Assembly (NCBI GenBank): GCA_963738615.1
Contig: CAVTXI010000012.1
Coordinates: 1,550,001-1,614,000 of the forward strand
Origin: CAVTWY01 sp963738615
GTDB taxonomy: Bacteria > Pseudomonadota > Gammaproteobacteria > Burkholderiales > Burkholderiaceae_C
Reading direction: 5' to 3'
Length of the DNA: 64,000 nucleotides
Position 1 is the stretch's first letter. Each line of letters opens with the position of its first letter. Below the pieces are notes generated by a model. The model was given only the letters and a program-made list of their open reading frames with translations, ran no database searches and was not told the DNA's origin. Shown piece after piece: positions 20,034 through 28,638 of the stretch. Position numbers and translations under genes: made by a program.

Positions 20034-21296
20034 CTAAGCTCGTCGGGCGCCACTGCGCTTGCCAATCTCGATCTTGGCGATTGCATTGCGGTGCACTTCA
20101 TCCGGCCCGTCGACGATGCGCACCGTGCGCTGGTGCGCATACGCCTGCGCCAGCCAGAAGTCCTGGCTCACGCCGGCTGCGCCGTGCGCCTGGATCGCCC
20201 AGTCGACGACCTTACACGACACGTTGGGGGCGACGACCTTGATCATCGCGATTTCGGCCCTCGCGTCCTTGTTGCCCACGGTGTCCATCTTGTGCGCCGC
20301 GTTCAGCGTGAGCAGCCGCGCCTGATCGATCATGCAGCGCGACTCGGCAATGCGTTCGTGCCAGATCGATTGTTCGGACAGCGGCTTGCCGAAGGCGGTA
20401 CGGGCGCGCAGGCGGTCGACCATCATCTCGAGTGCGCGCTCGGCGGCGCCGATGGAGCGCATGCAGTGATGAATGCGCCCCGGCCCCAGGCGGCCTTGCG
20501 CGATTTCGAAGCCCCGGCCTTCGCCCAGCAGGATGCTGTCGGCCGGCACGCGCACGTTCTCGAGCTGCACCTCCATGTGGCCGTGCGGTGCGTCGTCATA
20601 GCCGAAGACGGTCAGCGGGCGCACGACCGTGACACCGGGTGCATCGCGCGGCACCAGCACCATCGACTGCTGCGCATGGCGAGGGCCGTCGGGGTCAGTT
20701 TTGCCCATCACGATGAAAATCGCGCAGTGTGGGTTGCCGGCGCCCGAGCTGTACCACTTGCGACCATTGATGACGTAGTGGTCGCCCGAGCTCGACGACT
20801 CGCGGCGGATGCTGCACTGGATGTTGGTCGCGTCCGATGAAGCGACGGCCGGCTCGGTCATCAGGAAGGCCGAGCGGATCTTGCCGTCGAGCAAGGGCTC
20901 GAGCCAGCGCTGCTTCTGCGGGTCGGTGGCGTAGCGCTCCAGCGTTTCCATGTTGCCGGTGTCGGGGGCCGAGCAGTTGAAGACCTCGCTCGACCACATC
21001 ACGCGGCCCATGATCTCGCACAACGGCGCGTAGTCCAGGTTCGAGATACCGCCCTGCCCCTTGTACGGGTGCGGCAGGAACATGTTCCATAAGCCAGCGG
21101 CACGGGCCACGGGCTTGAGCTCTTCGATCAACGGCACGGGCTGCCAGGGGTCACCGGCGCGGCGCAGGGCATGCATCTGCTCTTCGTACCGCGCCTCGTT
21201 GGGGTAGATGTGGCGTTCGAAGAACGCGCCCAGGCGCTCGAGCAGGTCTTGGGTCTTGGCGGAGTGTTCGGTGAGCATCGCGGTGTCCTTGGACAA
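20034..21296 (-). CDS. Acyl-CoA dehydrogenase
   Basis: 420-residue flavoprotein of the acyl-CoA dehydrogenase family, making the first double bond in beta-oxidation and passing electrons to ETF. Domains in order: N-terminal helices (FFERHIYPNEARYEEQMHAL), middle beta domain (FLMTEPAVASSDATNIQCSI, VINGRKWYSSGAGNPHCAIF), and a C-terminal helical bundle (GRGFEIAQGRLGPGRIHHCM, ESRCMIDQARLLTLNAAHKM, IQAHGAAGVSQDFWLAQAYA, VDGPDEVHRNAIAK). The N-terminal extension resembles the long-chain/ACAD10-11-like subgroup. The start is MSKDTAMLTEHS at 21296, with MLTEHS 18 bp later as an alternative. A deletion derivative lies at 10814-11182 in the same orientation. The cyclase regulator follows 31 bp downstream. 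Confidence 0.92.
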   Translation of the reverse strand: MSKDTAMLTEHSAKTQDLLERLGAFFERHIYPNEARYEEQMHALRRAGDPWQPVPLIEELKPVARAAGLWNMFLPHPYKGQGGISNLDYAPLCEIMGRVMWSSEVFNCSAPDTGNMETLERYATDPQKQRWLEPLLDGKIRSAFLMTEPAVASSDATNIQCSIRRESSSSGDHYVINGRKWYSSGAGNPHCAIFIVMGKTDPDGPRHAQQSMVLVPRDAPGVTVVRPLTVFGYDDAPHGHMEVQLENVRVPADSILLGEGRGFEIAQGRLGPGRIHHCMRSIGAAERALEMMVDRLRARTAFGKPLSEQSIWHERIAESRCMIDQARLLTLNAAHKMDTVGNKDARAEIAMIKVVAPNVSCKVVDWAIQAHGAAGVSQDFWLAQAYAHQRTVRIVDGPDEVHRNAIAKIEIGKRSGARRA

Positions 21297-21369
21297 GCGC
21301 CTGTATGGCGCGACACGATGATTTGATCACCACCGCTGCGGCGGCGGTTAAAGGGGGAGTCTGCTCAGG

Positions 21370-23519
21370 CTATTGCTGCGACTGCGCGAACGTCGTCGGC
21401 TGGAACGCGCGGGGCGCAGCGCGCGCAGCGGTTCGTTGCAGCACTTCGGCGATGACCCTCGAAGCCAGATCGGCGGGGGCCTCGGCCTTGGCAGCGTTGG
21501 CGTTGGCGTCGGTCGCGGGCGGGCGCACGCCGGCGGCGACCAGGCGAGGCTCGACCTGGGTGGCCGACAGCGGGCGGCTGAACAGGTAACCCTGCAGTTC
21601 GTGGCAGCCGCGTTCACGCAGGATCACGGCCTGCTCCTCCTGTTCGACACCTTCGGCGACGAGGCCGATCTGAAGGTTGTGCGCCATGTCGATGATGGCC
21701 AGCGCGATCGCAGCCTCGCGCTTGCCCTTGGCGATGCCGCTCACGAAGCTCTTGTCGATCTTCAGGAAGTCGACCGGGAAGCGCTGCAGGTACGCCAGCG
21801 ACGAATAGCCCGTGCCGAAGTCGTCGATCGACAGCACGACACCCAGGCGCTTCAGTGCCTGCATCTTCGCGACGGCCTGCTCGGAGTCCTCGCACAACAA
21901 CCGCTCGGTCAGCTCGAGCTCGAGCCATTGCGGCGCGAGGTCGCTGGCGCGCAACGCCATGCGCACGGTCTCGACGAAGTCTTCGCTGTGGAACTGGCGC
22001 GGCGACACGTTGACCGACACGCGCACCTGCGCAATACCTTTTGCCTGCCACTGCTGCGCCTGACGCGCGGCTTGCTGCAGCACCCAGCGGCCCACGGGCA
22101 CCACCAGGCCGGTGTCTTCCAGCACCGGCACGAACTCGTCGGGGGGCACGAACTTGGCCTCGGGGCCCGAGCGCCAGCGCAGCAGCGCCTCGACGCCCAC
22201 CACGCGAAGGTCGCTGGCCTGATAGCGCGGCTGGTAATAGATCTCGAACTCGCCGTCCGCCATCGCACGGCGCAGGCCCGACTCGAGCGCGAGCTGGCGC
22301 CCGGCGTGCTCGCTCATCTGGCGCGTGAAAAATACGACACGGTTGCCACCTTCGGCCTTGGCCGCGAACAAGGCGGCGTCGGCATGCCGCACCAACGCGG
22401 CCGCGTCGGTGGCATCGTCGGGGTGAACCGTGACACCGATCGACACCGCCACCGAGATCGCGCTGTCATTCACCTGGAACGTGCCCGCCAGCGCCGCGAG
22501 GATGCGCTGGCCCAGCTCGGGCGGCGTCACGCGCCGGGTTGTCGCAGGTCATGACGATCGCGAACTCGTCGCCGCCGACGCGGAAGAGCTTTTCGTGGCG
22601 CGGCATCGCTGCGCTGACGCGGCGAGCCACGCGCCGCAGCAGGCGGTCGCCGACCTTGTGCCCGCACGATTCGTTAACAAGCTTGAAGCGATCGATGTCG
22701 ATCATGAACACCGCCAGGTGCCCGCCGCTGCGCTGCGCGCGCGACACCGACTCGCCCAGGTGCTCGAGGAAGTTGGCGCGGTTGGGCAGCCCCGTCATCG
22801 CGTCGTGATACGCCTGATGGCGCACACGACGCTCGCCGGCTTCGCGCTCCACCTTGCGTTGACTCTCACCGACCCTGCGCACCAGGGACCACGCGCCAGG
22901 CAAGATCACCAGCATCGCCGCCAGCAGGCCCGACAGCACGACCAACACGCGCCGGTTCGCTTTCGCGACCAGCGGCGTGACGTCGGCGTACACCTCGAGG
23001 ACCGCGCTCGACGCACGGCCGGCACCGACGTACGGCACGAAAGTCGACAGCACGTCGAGGTCGCTCAGGCGTTTCTCGAACGCGTCCATCAGGTCGCGAT
23101 GCGCCAGCACGCTCGGCGTTTCGCCCAGCAGCGCGCGCCGGAAGCCTTCGTTGTCGCGCTTGGTCTCGCCGATCTGCGTCAGCATCGGTCGAATACACCG
23201 TCATGCCGCCGGGCGCGTAGACCTTCACCTTGATGATGTCGGTGCCACGCAGCATCTCGCGCAGCGACGCATGCAGACCCGCGACCTCGGGACGTTGCCT
23301 CAGTTCTGCAGTCGAAAGGTCGGAGGGCACTGCCAAGACCGCCACATAGCGTGACAGAAGCGCGTTGGCCGCAGCCTTCGCGACAACGACGTTCTGCCGC
23401 TGCTGACGATCGATCAGCTCGTCGAACGTGTGCCAGTGATAGAGGAACGCGAACGCGGCCACCAGCGTGGCCATGCCCACGCCAAGGCTCACCTTCAGTC
23501 CACGTCCCCAAGCGATCAC
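21370..23519 (-). pseudogene. Membrane GGDEF-EAL protein (c-di-GMP cyclase/phosphodiesterase), two frameshifts
   Basis: Bifunctional c-di-GMP protein, about 715 residues after joining frames. It begins with a transmembrane segment (LGVGMATLVAAFAFLYHW), then a periplasmic sensor region of about 200 residues, a second transmembrane segment (VLVVLSGLLAAMLVILPGAW), a GGDEF domain (MTGLPNRANFLEHL, DIDRFKLVNESCGHKVGD, FRVGGDEFAIVM) and an EAL domain (VVGVEALLRWRS, VNVSPRQF, ELTERLL, IDDFGTGYSSLAYL, LVAEGVEQEEQ). The metal and catalytic signatures of both domains look intact. No RxxD inhibitory site precedes GGDEF. Frames change near 23190 (after GGMTVYSTD) and near 22545 (just after the GGDEF motif). 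It is followed by 73 bp, then the acyl-CoA dehydrogenase gene on the same strand. Confidence 0.85.
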
Positions 23520-23698
23520 AGGTGCACTCCGCGTGCAACAACACGCTGGCGCGAAGGTTATTGACGATCAGGCGCACGGGCCATCGCGCCTTTCACGAGT
23601 GCACACACCCCATGCAAAACGATCCGTGACGGGCTAGGCAATACCCGCGCACGCGTTGCTGGAAAGACGCCGCGTGACTTCCTGCCGTGCAGAACGTG

Positions 23699-24492
23699 TC
23701 AGTGCGTTCCGGGGTACGCACCACCGTCGAGCAGGATGTTCTGGCCCGTCAGGTAGCCCGTCTGCATCGCACACAACATCGCGCACATCGCGCCGAACTC
23801 GTCGGCCTGGCCGAGTCGTCGCGCGGGGATGCTCTGCGAGCGCTGCTCGATCATCTCGTCGAGCGTCTTGCCCGCGTTCGCGGCCATCGCGCCGACCGCC
23901 GAGCGCACGCGGTCGGTGTCGAAAAATCCGGGCAGCAGGTTGTTGATCGTGACGTTGCGTGCCGCCAGCTTCGGCTGCCGCGCCAGGCCGGCGACAAAGC
24001 CGGTCAACCCACTGCGCGCGCCGTTCGACAAGCCCAGCATCTCCAGCGGCGCCTTCACCGCGCCCGAGGTGATGTTGACCACGCGGCCGAAACCGCGCTG
24101 CGCCATCGCGTCGACGGTCGCCTTCATCAGCTCGATCGGCGCGAGCATGTTGGCGTCGATCGCGGCCAGCCAGTGTTCGCGCGTCCACGCGCGGAAGTCG
24201 CCCGGCGGTGGCCCGCCGGCGTTGTTGACCAGGATGTCGACCTGCGGGCACGCCGACAGCGCGGCCTCGCGCCCTTCGCGCGTGGCGATGTCGCCAACCA
24301 CGGTCACCACGCGTCGCCCCTTGCGCGGCCAGCGCCGCGAAGTTCGGCCGCGGCGGCCTCGAGCACGTCGCGCCCGCGTGCGGTCATCACGACGTTCACG
24401 CCTTCTTTCACCAGCGCCTTCGCGCAACCCTTGCCCAGCCCCTTGCTCGACGCGCACACCAGCGCCCAGCGGCCTGCGATGCCCAGATCCAT
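23699..24492 (-). CDS. SDR-family oxidoreductase with atypical active site (one frameshift as read)
   Basis: Short-chain dehydrogenase/reductase, about 263 residues. The start at 24492 (MDLGIAGRWALVCASSKGLG) gives the nucleotide-binding TGxxxGxG-like motif as ASSKGLGKG; then VDILVNNAGGPPPGDF (NAG motif), VVNITSGAVKAPLEMLGLSN (Ser of the triad), NVTINNLLPGFFDTDR and a C-terminal GQNILLDGG. The expected YxxxK is replaced by SxxxR (SNGAR), so normal proton relay is missing; similar SDR sequences occur in Burkholderiales, and their chemistry is not clear to me. A single frameshift near 24335 separates the first 50 residues from the rest. It starts 5 bp after the end of the upstream transporter gene, in a ggt-eamA-SDR run. 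Confidence 0.8.
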
Positions 24493-24496
24493 CGTG

Positions 24497-25421
24497 TCAG
24501 CTCCTGTCGTCGTCCTTCACCCTTGCCACCATGGCCACACCCGTCGAGCACCAGCGCCGTGCCGGCGACGATCATCGTCGTGATGCGCTCGCCCAGCAGC
24601 CACGCGCTCAGGGCCACGGTCGACAAGGGGCCGATCATGCCTGCCTGCGCGGTCAACGCCGGGCCGATACGTTCGATCGCCAACATCACCAGCAGCACCG
24701 GGACGACGGTGCAGACCACCGCGTTCAACAGCGACAGCCACACCACCGGCATCGGAATCTGCGCCAGTTGAGCAGGCGCACGCAGCACCAGGTATTGCGC
24801 CATGCACAGCACGCAGGCGACGCTGGTGGCGAGCCCGGTCAGTCGAAGCGCACCGATGCGCTTCACCACCTGGCCGCTGTAGATCAGGTACAGCGCGTAG
24901 GTCGCCGCGCTGCCCAGCACCAGCGCCGCGCCCAGCGCGGCATGGCTGCCCTGGAAGCGAAGTTCGGACGCGAAGACGAGCGCCACGCCGAGGTAGCTGA
25001 CCGCCATCGCCGCGAAACGCCGCACCGACACGCGGCGTCCGAAGATGATCCAACCCAGCAACAGCACGATCGTCGGGTTCAGGTACAGGATCAATCGCTC
25101 GAGACTGGCCGACACGTACTGCAAGCCCACGAAGTCGAGCATGCTCGATAGGTAATAGCCGGTGAACCCGAGCGCCAGCACCGCCAGCCAGTCGCGCCGC
25201 TCGAGCGGCGCCGCCGCGCGGCCAGCCCACCACGCCAGCAGCACGAACAGCGGCAGCGCGAAAGCCATGCGCAGCATGATCAACGTGACCGCATCGGCGC
25301 CGTGGCCATACGCAAGCTTGACGATGATGGCCTTGCCCGAGAACGCGATCGCGCCTGCCAGCGCATAGACCAAGCCGCGACCGCGATGCGCTTGCGGCGC
25401 AGGCCCCACCGCCAACGCCAT
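24497..25421 (-). CDS. EamA/DMT-family transporter (frameshift near the 3' end)
   Basis: Inner-membrane drug/metabolite-type exporter with about ten transmembrane helices in two EamA repeats: GRGLVYALAGAIAFSGKAIIVKL at the N-terminus, YLSSMLDFVGLQYVSASLERLILYLNPTIVLLLG in outline for repeat one, and ALTAQAGMIGPLSTVALSAWLLGERIT closing repeat two. The start codon overlaps the stop of the gamma-glutamyltransferase gene (ATGA at 25419-25423), which indicates translational coupling. As read, the frame runs on to 24408 inside the SDR gene with a basic, unrelated tail; one missing or extra base near 24549 would restore the expected end (GVAMVARVKDDDRS) at TGA 24497-24499, 5 bp before the SDR start. 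It probably exports a product of the adjacent gamma-glutamyltransferase step (inference). Confidence 0.85.
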
Positions 25422-27050
25422 CAGAACCCGGCCGCCTGCCCGTCGCGACGCGCGTCGCTGGCGGCCACATACCCTTCGACCGCCGGGTCGCCCAGGCGCC
25501 AGATGAACTGGCCTGCACCGAAGTCGGCTTCATGGTCGTTGGATTCGGCGATGCGATGCCCGCGCGCAGCCAGCGCGGCCTTCGTCGCCGCGGGCAGGTG
25601 ATCTTCGAGGTTCACCGACAAGCCTTCGTTGGCGCGCCACCGCGGCGCGTCGCAAGCAGTCTGCGGGTTCTGCTGCCACAACAGCATGCGCAACAGCGTC
25701 TGCACGTGGCCCTGCGGGCTGCATGTGGCCGCCCATCACGCCGAAGCTCATCACGGGTGCGCCGTCTCGCGTCAGGAACGCGGGAATGATGGTGTGGAAC
25801 GGCCGCTTGCGCGGCGCCACGACATTGGGGCTGGCATCGTCGAGGCTGAAGCCGCAGCCGCGGTTCTGCATGGAGATGCCGAACCCCGGCACCACCACGC
25901 CCGAGCCGAAGCCCATGTAGTTGCTCTGGATGAAGCTGACCATCATGCCGCGCTCGTCGGCGGCGGTGAGGTAGATGGTGCCGCCGCGCGCCAGCTCGCC
26001 GGCGTCGTGCACCTGCGCGCGACGCGGGTCGACGAGCTTCGCGCGCGATGCGAGGTAGGCGTCGTCGAGAAGATCTGTCGTCGACAGCCGCATCGCCGAC
26101 GGCTCGGCCACGTGCCGGTACACATCGGCGAACGCGAGCTTCATCGCCTCGAGCTGCAGGTGGATGGCGTCGGGGCCATCGGGGTCGAGGGATGCAAGGT
26201 CGAAGTGCTCGAGGATGCCCACCGCGATCAGCGCCGCGAGGCCCTGGCCGTTGGGTGGCAACTCGTGCAGCGTGTGGCCGCTTCGGGCACCCGCGGCGAC
26301 ACGCTGTCCGATCGGCTCGACCCACTCGGGCCGGAATGCCGCGAGGTCGCCTTCGGTCATCGCGCCGCCATGCGCCTTCGCATGCGCGGCCATCGCTGCG
26401 GCGACGTCACCGCGATAGAACGCTTCGCCACGCGTGGCCGCGATGCGTTCGAGCGTGCGCGCCGCCTCGGGAAACCGGAACACCTCACCCATGCGCGGTG
26501 CGCGGCCGTTGGGCATGAAGGCCTGCGCGAAACCCGGCTGGCCCTGCAAGGCAGGCACCGCGGCGGCCCATTTGCGCGCGACAACGGCGCTGACGGCGTA
26601 GCCGCGTGAAGCCATGTCGATGGCGGGCGTGAGCAGCATGTCGAACGGCAGCTTGCCGAATCGCTCGTGCAGCGCGGCCCATCCCGCGACAGCGCCCGGC
26701 ACGGTCACGCTGTTCCAGCCCAGCAGCGGCGGCGTGCGTGCGTCGCCTGTGACGCGTTGTCGAAAGTAGTCGGGCGTCCACGCGGCCGGTGCCTTGCCAC
26801 TGGCGTTCAAGCCGTGCAGTTTCGCGCCGTCCCAGACGATCGCGAAGGCGTCGGACCCGAGGCCGTTGCCGGTGGGCTCGACCAGGGTCATCGTGGCCGC
26901 GGCGGCCACGGCCGCATCGACCGCATTGCCGCCGCGCGCCAGCATCGACAGACCGGCCTGCGCGGCCAGCGGGTGCGAGGTTGCGACGACGTTGCGCGCG
27001 AAGACCGGATGACGCGTGCTCGGGTAGGGGTTGTCGTGGTGGAAGTTCAC
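25421..27050 (-). CDS. Gamma-glutamyltransferase family protein (one frameshift as read)
   Basis: N-terminal-nucleophile hydrolase of the gamma-glutamyltranspeptidase family, about 540 residues. Visible: ATSHPLAAQAGLSMLARGGNAVDAAVAAA, the autoprocessing Thr in ARGGTIYLTAADERGMMVSF (Thr is the predicted new N-terminus of the small subunit), IQSNYMGFGSGVVVPG, and the FGVMGGHMQPQGH region near the end. The frame shifts near 25722 inside that last motif and continues as VQTLLRMLLWQQNPQTACDA to the true stop at 25421. No signal peptide was seen, in line with the YwrD-like cytoplasmic or atypical members rather than the periplasmic glutathione enzyme. Its stop overlaps the EamA start. Divergent from the outer-membrane protein gene at 27220. 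Confidence 0.85.
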
Positions 27051-27203
27051 GCGCGAAGGGTAAGGCGAGCGGCGATCGAAACACGATGAAAGCGAAAGAA
27101 TCGGATCGAAAGGCGCGGGCTCGACGGTGACCCCGCCGCACTAGCATCGTCGGCCTTCAACACAGCTCGCGATGATCGTCGGCGCGATTCGTCGCCACGA
27201 CAA

Positions 27204-27217
27204 GTGAATCGTTTCAC
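27204..27217. promoter_or_regulatory. Palindrome just upstream of the outer-membrane protein start
   Basis: GTGAATCGTTTCAC has perfect 5-bp arms and a 4-bp centre, ending two bases before the ATG at 27220 in the 169-bp divergent gap between ggt and the Wzi-like gene. It overlaps the place where a ribosome site should be, so it could act as an operator or as a small translation-blocking hairpin. Short enough to occur by chance. Confidence 0.25.
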
Positions 27218-27219
27218 GG

Positions 27220-28560
27220 ATGCCACGTTCGCCGTCGCTTGCTCTCTTTGGTCTCGTCGCCCTTCTGATGATGCCACCCTACGCGCCCCGAGCTCATGCC
27301 GGGCCGGCGCTGGACGTTTGGCTCGAGCGCGCGCGCGCCGCGGACGGTGGCAGCGATGAGGTGTCGGGCCTCGAGCCCTGGTCGCCGACGCCGGGCATGC
27401 GCATCGGCTGGGGCGAGCCGCAGACCGGCGCATGGCCCGGGCTCGTGGCCAACGAGTTCGTGGGCCGCGGCGGCGTGCGGTTGCAGACCGGTGACCTCGG
27501 CGAGCAGGGCCGGCTGCGCGTGCGCGCCGGCGTGTCGGTGCGCGGCGAGGGCAGCGCACGCGCTGCGACCTTCGAAGGCACGAGCCTGGGCTGGGGTGCG
27601 AGCGACGCGCGTGGCGAAGGCGAGTTCTACGCGTCGGTGCAGCGGCGCCATTGGGGCCCCGGCTGGGCCGGCAGCCTGATCCTTGACGGTGCCGCGCCGC
27701 CGGTGCCCGCGGTCGGATGGCGTCGAACCGCGGTCCAGCCGAGCACGAGCCTGTGGCTGTCGTGGATCGGTCCGTGGGGCGCGGACCTGTTCGTCGGGCG
27801 GCTGTCGGGGCACCGCGAACCGCGGCGTCCGGCACTGATCGGCATGCGCGTGCAGCTCGAACCCGTCGTGGGATTCAACGTCGGTCTTTCGCGCAGCATG
27901 CAGTGGGGCGGGCGTGGGCGCGACGAGCGCTGGAGTTCACTGCGCAACGCGGTGCTTGGCAACGACAACATCGGCTACGACGGCATCACCGTCGACAACG
28001 AGCCGGGCAACCAGCTCGCCGGCATTGACCTGCGCTGGCGGTTCGACCGCGGGTCGACAACGTCGGCGTACGCGCAAATGGTGGGCGAAGACGAGGCCGG
28101 CCACTTCCCAAGCCGCAACATGCTGCTCGCTGGCGCCGACACGCGTGTGCCGATGGCGCACGGATCGTTGCGGCTGTTCGCGGAGTGGTCCGACACGCTG
28201 GCCGGTCGCATCACCAGCAACCCGCGGCCCGCGGCCGCGTACCGGCATTCGGTGTACCGGCAAGGCTACACGCACGAGGGCGTCGTGCTTGGGCATGCGC
28301 AAGGCGGCGACGTTGGGCTGGCCAGCCTGGGGGGCGTCTACCGCGAAGGCGTCTGGGCCGCGGTGATGGTCGCATCGGCCGGGCGTGCCGAGCCGACCTC
28401 GCAGCTCTTCGCGCCGGGGCGCGTTGCAGGGCTAAGCACGAGCCTGCGCTGGGCAGTGCACGCCCACGGTTCGCAGGTGGGCGCGCAGTGGGTCTGGTGG
28501 CGCGACACGGCGCAACGGCGTCATGCCTTGCAGCTATGGTGGCAGGCGCCGTTGTGGTGA
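27220..28560 (+). CDS. Wzi-like capsule-assembly outer-membrane beta-barrel protein
   Basis: 446 residues with a cleavable signal peptide (LALFGLVALLMMPPYAPRAHA) and a sequence dominated by alternating short beta-strands: GRLRVRAGVSVRGEG, EGEFYASVQRRHWGPGWAGSLIL, STSLWLSWIGPWGADLFVGRL, SGHREPRRPALIGMRVQLEP. The HWGPGWAGSLIL and GRLSGHREPR signatures are typical of the Wzi/capsule-assembly family, which anchors capsule or exopolysaccharide at the surface. It ends in an aromatic residue (Trp), as outer-membrane barrels do. No polysaccharide genes are nearby, so it stands alone here. It is convergent with tctA, whose stop lies 79 bp away. Identification rests on family-like motifs rather than a lectin-site match. 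Confidence 0.7.
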   Translation: MPRSPSLALFGLVALLMMPPYAPRAHAGPALDVWLERARAADGGSDEVSGLEPWSPTPGMRIGWGEPQTGAWPGLVANEFVGRGGVRLQTGDLGEQGRLRVRAGVSVRGEGSARAATFEGTSLGWGASDARGEGEFYASVQRRHWGPGWAGSLILDGAAPPVPAVGWRRTAVQPSTSLWLSWIGPWGADLFVGRLSGHREPRRPALIGMRVQLEPVVGFNVGLSRSMQWGGRGRDERWSSLRNAVLGNDNIGYDGITVDNEPGNQLAGIDLRWRFDRGSTTSAYAQMVGEDEAGHFPSRNMLLAGADTRVPMAHGSLRLFAEWSDTLAGRITSNPRPAAAYRHSVYRQGYTHEGVVLGHAQGGDVGLASLGGVYREGVWAAVMVASAGRAEPTSQLFAPGRVAGLSTSLRWAVHAHGSQVGAQWVWWRDTAQRRHALQLWWQAPLW

Positions 28561-28614
28561 CGCCTGCACTTCATCCGCTTCGGGTCAGCGTCGAGTCAGC
28601 GTCGAGTTAGTGGG

Positions 28615-28638
28615 CCGACCGCGAACTCGCACGGTCGG
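28615..28638. terminator. Possible bidirectional hairpin between convergent genes
   Basis: CCGACCG (28615-28621) and CGGTCGG (28632-28638) form a 7-bp stem with a 10-nt loop in the 78-bp gap between the convergent Wzi-like and tctA genes. No T-tract follows on either strand, so termination would be weak or need Rho. Confidence 0.3.
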
